21,554 nt of DNA, from the IMG/VR virus record IMGVR_UViG_3300025305_000173, positions 1 through 21,554 of that record. One strand, given 5' to 3'. Numbering within the stretch: position 1 is the stretch's first letter; each line of letters begins with the position of its first letter. Source of the DNA: a virus. The translations under genes were made by a program, and so were the position numbers. This document shows positions 15,142 through 21,554 of this stretch, one piece after another. The notes beneath the pieces were generated by a model. The model made no database searches, had not been told where the DNA came from, and worked only from the letters and a program-made list of their open reading frames with translations.

Positions 15142-16074
15142 CTAACTATCTATTGCTGGGAGTACATACCCAGAGGCGGTGTTGGTGGCTGTTCCCAGGT
15201 TATCGAATTGCCTTACTCCGTCTGCATCTATAAGAACCTCAGATGCGGTATCGGCATGACCGATTCGGTTGTGGGCTATTAAGCCACTATTGGCCGTTGT
15301 ATCACTGTCCACCAGTAAGTCTCCTGCCGTGTTTAATCTATAGATATAATTCCTAAGAATCCTGACTGATGTCAGGTCTTTACCAGATGCCACGCCAATA
15401 ATGGCATTGCTATCATTTACACCTAACTCAATAAAGTTATCGTTCATCACCAACAGGTCAGTATCTTCCCTGACCGTTATGAAGTTGACACTGGCTGTAT
15501 CAACTGTCGTTGCAACGCACTCGGTAACGCTTAGTCCGTCACAGGCATTAGCCGATGCGCTTGTTCGTATGCAGGTTAGGAAGTTCTCGGCGGTTGTGTT
15601 CTCTTTCCATTCGCACTTGTGGAACTCTGCACTGGCTGCTGATACATCAATCGCCACTGTTATGTCTGCATGACCTGCGGAGAACACCACGTTCTCCCAT
15701 CGGACATTCGCTGCGCTAATTACTATGGATACAGACGCTCCTGCATCTAGGAGCAGAGTGGGTCTTGCCGTTCCTCTACCCAACCCAATAATAGTCACCC
15801 CTGCAACATCGCAGGTGATAGCGGACGCACCTGTTAGAGTTTCACTATGCCCTGCCATGACATAGATGACATCTCCGTTATTGGCCGTGGTCTGATTGAT
15901 AGCCGAGTCGATAGTAGTAAACGGCGCATCTGGATTGCTTCCATACCCTGCACTCGTTCCACCAGTTGAGGAGCCACTATCTACAAAAAAGATGTTCCCT
16001 GTAGTCTGTGACTCTGGATTTACTACATAAACTCCGCCACTTGTTTTTCTTACAAATAGTTCTGTCTTAGCCAT
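15142..16074 (-). CDS. Right-handed beta-helix structural protein (310 aa)
   Basis: The 310-aa product begins with a short strand region and then a motif typical of parallel beta-helix proteins: GYGSNPDAPFTTIDSAINQT with NNGDVIYVMAGHSETLTG, followed by VAGVTIIGLGRGTARPTLLL. Later rungs show repeated short strands and turns (VRWENVVFSAG, AEFHKCEWKENTT, LLVMNDNFIELG, VRILRNYIYRLNT, GLIAHNRIGHAD), the spacing expected of about 22-25-residue coils. Such proteins are common as phage spikes or head-surface proteins and sometimes act on polysaccharides, but I cannot identify catalytic Asp/Glu or Arg residues, so enzymatic activity is unproven. Its position in the post-capsid block favours a head-surface protein. 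AAGGAG lies before the ATG. Confidence 0.75.
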   Translation of the reverse strand: MAKTELFVRKTSGGVYVVNPESQTTGNIFFVDSGSSTGGTSAGYGSNPDAPFTTIDSAINQTTANNGDVIYVMAGHSETLTGASAITCDVAGVTIIGLGRGTARPTLLLDAGASVSIVISAANVRWENVVFSAGHADITVAIDVSAASAEFHKCEWKENTTAENFLTCIRTSASANACDGLSVTECVATTVDTASVNFITVREDTDLLVMNDNFIELGVNDSNAIIGVASGKDLTSVRILRNYIYRLNTAGDLLVDSDTTANSGLIAHNRIGHADTASEVLIDADGVRQFDNLGTATNTASGYVLPAIDS

Positions 16075-16099
16075 TTCTTACTCCTTACGCTTTTCGGGG

Positions 16100-16309
16100 T
16101 TACAGACCCTTGTTGCGAGATTCTTTAACCATCTTATCTACCGTGGGCTGCCCTTGTGCCTTAGCATATCGGGCAGCCACGATTAGTTTCGCTTCGTTCT
16201 GGCTCACTCCCTGCTCATCCATAACGTCCCAAACCTTCGCAGCCCATTCCATAGGCTCCAACCCCCCAGGGATATTATTCTTATTGCCAGAAATAACTCG
16301 CTGACTCAT
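16100..16309 (-). CDS. Small protein, 69 aa, function unknown
   Basis: The ATG at 16309 lies one base after the TAG of the preceding gene (TAG-G-ATG) and lacks a good ribosome site, so it is probably translated by coupling. The protein is mostly helical and basic at the end: LEPMEWAAKVWDVMDEQGV, then SQNEAKLIVAARYAKAQG and DKMVKESRNKGL. It contains no cysteine, membrane segment or recognisable motif. The Asn/Gly/Pro-rich N-terminus (GNKNNIPGG) may be flexible. Its place between two structural genes suggests a virion or assembly accessory, but nothing more can be said. Confidence 0.62.
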   Translation of the reverse strand: MSQRVISGNKNNIPGGLEPMEWAAKVWDVMDEQGVSQNEAKLIVAARYAKAQGQPTVDKMVKESRNKGL

Positions 16310-16310
16310 C

Positions 16311-16787
16311 CTATGTATTTACGTCCACATAGACTTGCGCCCCTGTAGAGGCTGCGCCCTGTAGTTCCTTCTTGGGGTATGCGTATCCGTAGCGGATTAC
16401 CACTCCAGTAACATTGTCTGTGCCTGTGTTTCCACCCTCCGCTACATACAATCGAATATAGTCAAAGCCATTGTCTACATCCATATCTTCGGCCCTGATT
16501 TCAATAATGACAAAGTTACCATCTGCATCGACTGGGTTGTCGGTATCGTAGTTGCCACCTGACGCATCTGTGGTTAGGTCTTTCGCCCCTGTTCCAGATG
16601 AGTCGCTTGCCTGTTGGAATCTTGCCTCGTCGAGGTCATCTGAAGAATCCCAAGTGCCAAGCTCGATATACCCCAACGCTCTGGAGTAGTTCTTCATGGA
16701 TAACCAACCGCTTGTGGCATTTGTGCCACCGATATCAGCCGTTTCAATAATCGTTATTGATGCGTGTTCGCTTAGTCTCATAGCCAT
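16311..16787 (-). CDS. Putative capsid accessory / decoration protein (158 aa)
   Basis: A 158-aa beta protein with a strong AGGAGG site. It reads ITIIETADIGGTNATSGWLS, then ALGYIELGTWDSSDDLDEAR with FQQASDSSGTGAKDL and FVIIEIRAEDMDVDNGFDYI, ending in a strand pair (VTGVVIRYGYAYPKKE). The 'EIRAEDMDVDNGFDYIRLYV' segment recalls an unnamed phage protein type usually encoded just after the major capsid gene, where the 'VIEIRAE.LD....F.YVR' pattern is common. The location one small gene after the capsid suggests a protein that binds the capsid surface. It could also be an unrelated minor head protein. No enzymatic motif is present. Confidence 0.62.
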   Translation of the reverse strand: MAMRLSEHASITIIETADIGGTNATSGWLSMKNYSRALGYIELGTWDSSDDLDEARFQQASDSSGTGAKDLTTDASGGNYDTDNPVDADGNFVIIEIRAEDMDVDNGFDYIRLYVAEGGNTGTDNVTGVVIRYGYAYPKKELQGAASTGAQVYVDVNT

Positions 16788-16809
16788 GTCTACCTCCTAT
16801 TGCTCGTGT

Positions 16810-16831
16810 CAGGGGCTAAGTTTTGCCCCTG
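16810..16831 (-). other. Intercistronic hairpin (7-bp perfect stem, 8-base loop)
   Basis: CAGGGGC and GCCCCTG form a perfect inverted repeat around an 8-base loop, between the zinc-ribbon stop (16837) and the next ribosome site (about 16795). No T-run follows on the minus strand, so it is not a standard intrinsic terminator. It may protect or define the 3' end of the upstream capsid message, or reduce read-through. Confidence 0.6.
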
Positions 16832-16836
16832 CACCA

Positions 16837-17016
16837 CTAGGCTTTCTCTTTAACAGCTTCGGCAAGGTCACTCACCTTTACTGCTTGGGAGTCCATTATC
16901 GTTCCGCACCGTCTGCACCTGGGAGGATAATCCTCTGCATCGTGCATCTTTGAACAATGCGGACACATAACTTGCAGTCCTGCTCCACCTGGAGCCTCTA
17001 TTGTTTCTAACGCCAT
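16837..17016 (-). CDS. Small zinc-ribbon protein (59 aa)
   Basis: A short gene directly after the major capsid gene. The ATG at 17016 has GGAGG about six bases upstream, overlapping the region just after the capsid stop. The 59-aa product contains C18-PH-C21 and C34-RR-C37 with 12 residues between the pairs (VMCPHCSKMHDAEDYPPRCR, then RCG), an unambiguous CxxC-x12-CxxC zinc ribbon. Flanks are a Gly-rich N-terminus (TIEAPGGAG) and a charged C-terminal helix (QAVKVSDLAEAVKEKA). Zinc ribbons this small bind nucleic acid or protein; position argues for a head-assembly or capsid-bound role. No homologous catalytic domain is attached. Co-occurrence with the zinc ribbon on the MuF protein is notable. 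Confidence 0.82.
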   Translation of the reverse strand: MALETIEAPGGAGLQVMCPHCSKMHDAEDYPPRCRRCGTIMDSQAVKVSDLAEAVKEKA

Positions 17017-17027
17017 GTCATGCCTCC

Positions 17028-18314
17028 TTATGACCTGGTAGCCAGGTTAACGAATGGGCTGAGAGTATTGGAACCGTTGCGAGGTGTTAGGGCCGACTCT
17101 AGCCAGGGCCGCCCGTCTAGCCTGGATGTAAACCTCCAGACAGTCTCGTCGTTCTGGAACCGTACATGAGGCGATGCCGTCATGCTTAGTGTTTGTCTGT
17201 CCCCGATTACATAGTAACCAAGGTCTACAAAGAAGATGTCTCCTGCCGTTCCAAGGGTCTGGCATTTCTCTGTCATAATAAGAGGTCTGCCATATATGCT
17301 TGCGGGTGCGGCTCCGGACATATTATTCATCATCACAGAACTGCCACCAGTACCAACGCTTCTGGACATGGCTACGATCTGGGGCAGGGTGTCAGGATGC
17401 GCTAACCATACGGCTCTTGCCCTACTGCTTGGAAGCATCCGGCTGTACATCTTGTCAACATTCTCGGCTGTTATTGTCGTGGCTGCCTGGCCTGTTTCCT
17501 TGGCTACAGTAATCAAGGCATCTGCGTTGATGATGCCGACGGGCTGTCCTCCACCAATTCCATTTATAAAGCTGTCGTCCTCAAAGTAGGCAAGTGCCTG
17601 TGGGAACAACCTCATGAGCAGGGCTTCTAAACTGATGGCTGCATCTGCCAGGAGTTCGTTGGCTGCACTTGTGTAGGCAGTCAGCTTCTTAGCAGTAAGT
17701 GTCACCCGTCCGAAACTAGGCTCACTTGATGTATAACTACCGCTTTCTGGAGTCCAGTAGCCTCTCACGCCTCCGAACACATTCGTCGCATGGGTCGTGT
17801 CGACTATGGTTGGGAGCGAGAGGTTCAAGCTGCTCATAGGAAGTCGGAACGCCCTGGGGCGTACAACCGCTTCCTCCAACGCCAGGGAGAGGAGTTGCAA
17901 GGTGAACTGCTCTGGAACCAAGAAACCGCCCTGGTCACCCTGACCCTCACCCAACACCTTCAACCTGTTGTCCATACCTCGGCTTATCGTGCCAGGAGCA
18001 ATGGAAGAAAGGAATTCACCAAAGTTCTTGAACTGTCCGTCCATTGTTTTGGCTTCCCGTGCTACGTTTATCTTCGTGTCATCCCCACCGGCCCAACCAC
18101 CACCAAAATTCTTACCCTGTACACTCTGGCCTTCCACCATAGCTTCCTCGGACATTGGTGGGCGATTAACCGCACCCTCTCTCAATGCCTCGTCCATCTG
18201 CTCTTTGACAGATGTCCCAATAACCTCCAGAGACTTCTCCTGTACATAACGGCTAAGTTTCTCGGGGTCATTAAGCATTTCCTCTAGTTCTGCTTGACTC
18301 TTTATCTCTGACAT
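17028..18314 (-). CDS. Major capsid protein (HK97 fold)
   Basis: The 428-aa protein has the plan of an HK97-type capsid subunit. Residues 1-80 are charged and helical with low complexity, as in the delta scaffolding domain. The N-arm (FKNFGEFLSSI, 95-105) leads to the classic GGFLVPEQF at 129-137. Later come the P- and A-domain parts such as RVTLTAKKLTAYTSAANELL, GGGQPVGIINADALITVA and PSSRARAVWLAHPDTLPQIV, ending with an IYGRPLIMTEKCQTLGT and FFVDLGYYVIGDRQTL pattern typical of the family. The upstream protease probably removes the delta domain. The start shares bases with the protease stop (TAATG) and has AAGGAGG before it, consistent with high expression. Crosslinking of the HK97 type is not asserted: I did not identify the residue pair. 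Confidence 0.93.
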   Translation of the reverse strand: MSEIKSQAELEEMLNDPEKLSRYVQEKSLEVIGTSVKEQMDEALREGAVNRPPMSEEAMVEGQSVQGKNFGGGWAGGDDTKINVAREAKTMDGQFKNFGEFLSSIAPGTISRGMDNRLKVLGEGQGDQGGFLVPEQFTLQLLSLALEEAVVRPRAFRLPMSSLNLSLPTIVDTTHATNVFGGVRGYWTPESGSYTSSEPSFGRVTLTAKKLTAYTSAANELLADAAISLEALLMRLFPQALAYFEDDSFINGIGGGQPVGIINADALITVAKETGQAATTITAENVDKMYSRMLPSSRARAVWLAHPDTLPQIVAMSRSVGTGGSSVMMNNMSGAAPASIYGRPLIMTEKCQTLGTAGDIFFVDLGYYVIGDRQTLSMTASPHVRFQNDETVWRFTSRLDGRPWLESALTPRNGSNTLSPFVNLATRS

Positions 18315-19357
18315 TACCTTCCCTCCTTATATGAATCTATAACATTCCGCACGATGTCATTAACATCGGGAAGCGGGGCTTGCACCCTGGTTGTTTCATT
18401 GTGCTGTTGCTCGTGTACCAGAACACGCAACTCAGACTTAATGTGACCGAACAGTTCTTCGGCCAATAACCTATAATCAAAGGTTGGCTGAACAACGGGT
18501 TGCGTATCCACAACTTCCTCCACTACCTCGTCAACCTTTATCTCCTGCAACATCTCGGTCACCATCTGGTCAAGTTCGGGGTGTAGCCCAAAAGCCTTGA
18601 ATGACTGCAACGCATCCGCATTGCTTGGAACTGTTACCTGGGAAACCTCCAACAACTCCTGCCCATTGAACTCATATGACAGGTTGCCGTTGGCTTCTAT
18701 TTGTTTAGCCTTGGACATATCCGGAACGAACCCTACCGAGAACGCTGCCATGCCCTTGCTTGCCAGGACAAAGCCCCAATCGGCTTCCTGGTTTCCTGCC
18801 TTCAAGTAATACTGAGCCTCGCCAACCAGCTTGTTATCCTTCACTCCCATATCTGTCCAATGCCCGATCTGGTTAGTTAGCCCTCGGTAGTTATGGGAGG
18901 AGAGGAGAATGGGGTGCGACTTGAAGTGTTCCAAATCCCAATACCCCTGGCGTATTACATCCCCGTCCCTATCTACTGATTCCGTAGAAACTACAGCGGA
19001 GATGACTCCTGTGGCCTTGTCCAGTATCTTCACCTCTGGCCGTATAAACTTTGATACATGGGTCATGTTTCCCTCCCGTATCTGTGGCCCGCTTGCGGGT
19101 TCAAACAGTAGGCCGTCTTGTGCAGAGCAATGGCTCCTGGCATCTGCACTTGTCCAGACATCCTTTGGATACCGTACTGCCTGGAGTTCACTACCGCCAT
19201 TCCTGAGTCCCCATATAGCGTCCACCCGCTTGCCGTCTATTTGCTTAAAGTTGTTCTGCCGACGGAATTCATCGAACTCTGTCGGTGACAGTAACCTACA
19301 ACTATGTTCATCAGCGTATGGCATATCAATAACAAAAGCCCGACTAAAGCTAGGCAA
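18314..19357 (-). CDS. Prohead maturation protease (HK97 family, U35-like) with N-terminal extension
   Basis: Residues 100-255 carry the HK97-type protease core: STESVDRDGDVI, then the catalytic candidates H155 (LLSSHNYRG), S207 (MAAFSVGFVPD) and E237 (ELLEVSQVTVPSNADA). The His-Ser-Glu spacings of 52 and 30 residues are close to those in HK97 gp4 (50 and 31). The enzyme cleaves the capsid delta domain and itself during procapsid maturation. Residues 1-97 form an extra domain with DEHSCRLLSPTEFDEFRRQN and AVRYPKDVWTSADAR, a pattern I remember from other phage proteases. The longest frame starts at a TTG (19357) directly after an in-frame TGA; ATG at 19324 is another option, and neither has a good ribosome site. 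The ATG at 19066 does. The 79-base gap upstream holds nothing recognisable. C-terminal residues 260-347 are charged and helical. Confidence 0.88.
   Translation of the reverse strand: MPSFSRAFVIDMPYADEHSCRLLSPTEFDEFRRQNNFKQIDGKRVDAIWGLRNGGSELQAVRYPKDVWTSADARSHCSAQDGLLFEPASGPQIREGNMTHVSKFIRPEVKILDKATGVISAVVSTESVDRDGDVIRQGYWDLEHFKSHPILLSSHNYRGLTNQIGHWTDMGVKDNKLVGEAQYYLKAGNQEADWGFVLASKGMAAFSVGFVPDMSKAKQIEANGNLSYEFNGQELLEVSQVTVPSNADALQSFKAFGLHPELDQMVTEMLQEIKVDEVVEEVVDTQPVVQPTFDYRLLAEELFGHIKSELRVLVHEQQHNETTRVQAPLPDVNDIVRNVIDSYKEGR
19064..19077 (-). promoter_or_regulatory. Internal ribosome site and ATG within the protease gene
   Basis: GGGAGGG lies four bases before an in-frame ATG at 19066 (codon 98). 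Translation from here would give a 250-aa protease with the complete catalytic core but without the 97-residue N-terminal domain. This site is much stronger than anything before the upstream TTG or ATG starts, and the product begins where ordinary HK97-type proteases begin. Confidence 0.7.
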
Positions 19358-19436
19358 TCAATGCTGCTCAAATCGGGCTTCTGGAGCCTCTGGGCTATTC
19401 AGTTTGCGTTAAGGTATCACAATGGTTTCTATGCTG

Positions 19437-20162
19437 TCAAATGGTATGGGCTGCAATCCGTTCCTTTTTGCAATGCCTACATAGGATGCGAGTACCAGGG
19501 CCGACATCCTTACCGAGGAGCCGCTTACACTCTGAGCAACGGAACTCTTCTTGGAGTCGTACTTCTGGTGGTGGTAACGGCACGTCAGCACCTGCCTCGC
19601 TGGTTCTATAGCGCACCACGCATCGACAGTTTGGATGCTGAGGAATCATATCTATTCCGCTGGTAAAGATATCGTTAATACCGATCCACCCTTGTTCCTC
19701 ATTAGCTTGGCACTCAGAAGTAACCTTGAAATCTCCTGCTGTTACCCATCTCTTCTCGTCTCGTCCTTGCTCAACCGCTGCATCTTTCATACCGTTTCCC
19801 AAGGCACTTGCCGTTTCTGTTCTGGCAATCATCCTGGCTTTCTCTGGACTGAAAGCCCAGTCTCCAGTAATGGCTCGACTTATCTGTTGAATGGATTGCC
19901 CCTCCCTGACTCCTGTAGATATCACAATTCTGACACGTTCTCTGATAGAATCAGCTATCAACTCAATCTGCTCAATGGCTCTCTTCCTAGCCCATACCGC
20001 TGCCCTTTGCTGCACATAATCATTAGGAAGAGGAAGCACCGCCGTAAAAGATGCCACAAACGCCCGTGTTAATTCCTCCACCACTTCTTCCTCATATTCA
20101 TACCAGCTATTCCAGTTGAATCCATCAACGTCAGCTTCTTCCAACTTGGTAAGTATATTCAT
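19437..20162 (-). CDS. MuF-like minor head protein with C-terminal Com-like zinc ribbon (241 aa)
   Basis: A minor head protein encoded with an ATGA overlap after the portal. Residues about 50-188 are the MuF domain: helices with RKRAIEQIELIADSIRERVR and GVREGQSIQQISRAITG, then RMIARTETASALGNGM, KRWVTAGDFKVTSECQANEE and the ending IPQHPNCRCVVRY. MuF proteins sit at the portal inside the head and are ejected or act in assembly. Residues 206-235 form a separate zinc ribbon, C209-SE-C212 and C228-RH-C231 with 15 residues between, introduced by FRCSECKRLLGK. This matches by eye the Com family of phage Mu (CxxCxKLL...CPRC), normally a small free protein. A Pro-rich linker (DVPLPPPEV) joins the two. 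The start has GGAGGAG upstream. Confidence 0.85.
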   Translation of the reverse strand: MNILTKLEEADVDGFNWNSWYEYEEEVVEELTRAFVASFTAVLPLPNDYVQQRAAVWARKRAIEQIELIADSIRERVRIVISTGVREGQSIQQISRAITGDWAFSPEKARMIARTETASALGNGMKDAAVEQGRDEKRWVTAGDFKVTSECQANEEQGWIGINDIFTSGIDMIPQHPNCRCVVRYRTSEAGADVPLPPPEVRLQEEFRCSECKRLLGKDVGPGTRILCRHCKKERIAAHTI

Positions 20163-21511
20163 GTCCCTATCTCCTCCAGATACTCGATCAGGGAATCTCT
20201 TTGCTCACGCAGCCTCCTTGCCCATCGTGCCTCCATACTATCTTCCTCATCATTAACTTCATCGGGGTGTACAGGGCTTGCAGCCTTCGATATGGCATCC
20301 TCAATCGCAGCCCCGATTCCTACACTTGGTGCTGCTGGAGCCATAAACTCGTCACCACCTTCGGGAGCCTCACCATATCCTAGCAATGCACGGCTTTCAT
20401 TCTTGGTGAGAAAACCTCCCTTGAAACCCGTATCCGCAATCCTCAAATGTAGTTCCCGATTCTCTGGTGCTGGGTCTGTATAATCAAGAAACAAAGTCTT
20501 GTCCACCAGGTGAACCAGGCGTTCATTAACCGCTTGCTTTATACGTTCCAACCTGGGCTTGAGAATCCACCTACCGAACAGTACATCCCCCGCCTCTGCA
20601 TTAGCCCTGTTGACTGACTCGGTTATACCCATCACGCTTGCAGGAACCCCGAACGCCCCAAAGATAATATCCCTGTTTAGTTTCCGCAGTTGTTCCATCT
20701 GCATATCCCGTTGACTGAACTTACGGTCTACCCATTTACCACGCTCCAGAACCGCCACCCGATGGGCGTTGGCCACTCCCTGATGTTGTTCCGTCCATCT
20801 GGATACCAACCGTTCAAAGTCCGCATCACTCATACCCTCGTCGAACTGTAGTATCCCCCCAGGCATTGCCCCATTGCTGAAGAAGTTTCTAGTCCATTGC
20901 GAGGCCATCTGTTCTGCACCTATGTCCATCATCATTGACTGCACCGTGCCGATCCCTCTGTAGGGGTCGAGCGGGCTTGGTCGCCTGATGAATATAACAT
21001 CCTTCCGCTCTAGTGGAATCTGGAGGGTTCCTATAGTGTAGATATATCCTGCAATGAAATCGGTTGCATGAGGAACCGGCCTGATACGGTCTGGACGGAT
21101 AGGCCAGAGTTCCATGGGTCTACCACCACGGTTCCTGACTATCAGCCACCATATCTCACCAGTTAATTCAAAGTGCTGTATTGATGTTTCAAGGAATTCA
21201 TGCCTGGTATAGAAGGGGTTGACCGATTGCCATAAATCCATAATCGGATGCTTGGGAACCAACTGGGATTCTCCAGAGGGCATTGAACGAAACAACCCCC
21301 AGGGTACAGCCGCAGCCGATGCCGCTATCCTATCCACCACAGCAAACAGCCATGAGGTTGTTGCCATAGCTTGCATCTGGCTTACCTGGTTGGTATTGTT
21401 CACTCCACCGTTTTGGATACCCGCCAAAGTTGCACCCGATGCAATTGCCATCGGTGGCCGTTCAGTATTGGCCTTAAACAGAGATTGTATGGAACGTCTT
21501 AATAGTGTCAT
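20159..21511 (-). CDS. Portal protein (HK97 family)
   Basis: This 450-aa protein has the general architecture of HK97-type portals: an N-terminal part with TSWLFAVVDRIAASAAAVPW, the wing region with HFELTGEIWWLIVRNRGGRP and MELWPIRPDRIRPVP, the stem-clip part (KDVIFIRRPSPLDPYRGIGT), and a helical crown region with MEQLRKLNRDIIFGAFGVPA, VMGITE and NRANAEAGDVLF. The portal forms the dodecameric ring through which DNA is packaged and which the connector binds. C-terminal residues about 370-450 include a charged tail (NDEEDSMEARWARRLREQRD). The ATG at 21511 follows an AAGGGGTGA ribosome site. It overlaps the next gene by four bases (ATGA). Confidence 0.93.
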   Translation of the reverse strand: MTLLRRSIQSLFKANTERPPMAIASGATLAGIQNGGVNNTNQVSQMQAMATTSWLFAVVDRIAASAAAVPWGLFRSMPSGESQLVPKHPIMDLWQSVNPFYTRHEFLETSIQHFELTGEIWWLIVRNRGGRPMELWPIRPDRIRPVPHATDFIAGYIYTIGTLQIPLERKDVIFIRRPSPLDPYRGIGTVQSMMMDIGAEQMASQWTRNFFSNGAMPGGILQFDEGMSDADFERLVSRWTEQHQGVANAHRVAVLERGKWVDRKFSQRDMQMEQLRKLNRDIIFGAFGVPASVMGITESVNRANAEAGDVLFGRWILKPRLERIKQAVNERLVHLVDKTLFLDYTDPAPENRELHLRIADTGFKGGFLTKNESRALLGYGEAPEGGDEFMAPAAPSVGIGAAIEDAISKAASPVHPDEVNDEEDSMEARWARRLREQRDSLIEYLEEIGT

Positions 21512-21554
21512 TCTTCACCCCTTCCAGATGTTATTCCCTGGGAAAGCAGAAGGC
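21512..21554 (-). other. Right edge: 3' end of an upstream gene (probably terminase) plus portal ribosome site
   Basis: Only 43 bases precede the portal. All three minus-strand frames are open from the edge to a stop near the portal start (reading ...AFCFPRE, ...AFPGNNIWKG or ...QGITSGRGEE), so the upstream gene's end cannot be decided. Terminase large subunit is expected from gene order. Confidence 0.4.

Noticed and set aside
14992-15144. Read-through of the beta-helix gene into the acidic mini-gene (same frame)
   Set aside because: Two stops (TAG and TAA) separate them and the mini-gene has its own GTG and ribosome site, so a separate product is simpler.
16810-16831. Intrinsic transcription terminator
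   Set aside because: The stem is good but no U-rich tract follows on the transcribed strand.
17790-18287. 165-aa plus-strand open frame opposite the capsid gene
   Set aside because: The minus-strand capsid frame is certain; the antisense product has no recognisable domain and no ribosome site in keeping with the other genes.
19409-19591. 60-aa minus-strand frame overlapping the MuF zinc ribbon
   Set aside because: The conserved CxxC pairs lie in the MuF frame; the alternative frame shows no protein-like pattern and no good ribosome site.
1-21554. Diversity-generating retroelement, CRISPR array, tRNA or attachment site
   Set aside because: I saw no reverse transcriptase, no regularly spaced DNA repeats, no cloverleaf sequence and no integrase or integration junction.

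Overview
The window is the virion-structure half of a tailed double-stranded DNA phage or prophage (Caudoviricetes), most likely a long-tailed siphovirus. Every supported gene lies on the minus strand, so transcription runs from the right edge to the left. The genes are packed with short gaps, ATGA/TAATG-type stop-start overlaps and mostly strong GGAGG-type ribosome sites. I see no integrase, replication, regulatory, tRNA, CRISPR or insertion-sequence gene, and no stretch over 300 bases without a gene. The host cannot be named from the sequence. The strong Shine-Dalgarno sites point to a bacterial host. Several small proteins resemble families I remember from marine and actinobacterial phage genomes, but that is memory, not a search.

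Layout in transcription order. (1) Head assembly, 21511-17028: HK97-type portal, MuF-like minor head protein carrying a C-terminal Com-like zinc ribbon, HK97-type prohead protease with an N-terminal extension, and HK97-fold major capsid protein with a probable N-terminal delta domain. (2) An accessory block of about 7.8 kb, 17016-9254, lies where the head-tail connector would normally follow the capsid gene directly. It holds a 59-aa zinc ribbon, a 158-aa structural protein, a 69-aa protein, a 310-aa beta-helix protein, a 46-aa protein that is half Asp/Glu, a 122-aa beta protein, a 1321-aa repetitive fibre with a cement-like C-terminus, a 264-aa protein with an 11-residue repeat, and three small proteins. 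Its position suggests that many of these decorate the capsid. (3) Connector and tail start, 9210-7206: gp6-like head-tail connector with an inserted beta module, gp10-like neck protein and tail terminator. (4) Tail, 7204-331: two apparently paralogous tube proteins flanking a Cys-containing 133-aa protein, a gpG/gpGT chaperone pair joined by a canonical -1 slippery heptamer, a short tape measure, a Dit-like protein with a carbohydrate-binding-like insert, and a baseplate hub. (5) The left end holds an 80-aa protein and the start of a membrane protein that may begin the lysis module.

How the genes fit together: the portal and MuF protein nucleate the procapsid, the protease trims the capsid protein, and the accessory block probably coats the head. 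The connector, neck and terminator join a tail whose tube polymerises around the tape measure with help from the G/GT chaperones, capped by the Dit and hub. The least ordinary items are the frameshift site, the MuF-Com fusion, the unlisted zinc-ribbon and acidic mini-genes, the strong internal start in the protease, the paralogous tube pair and the large head-decoration block.
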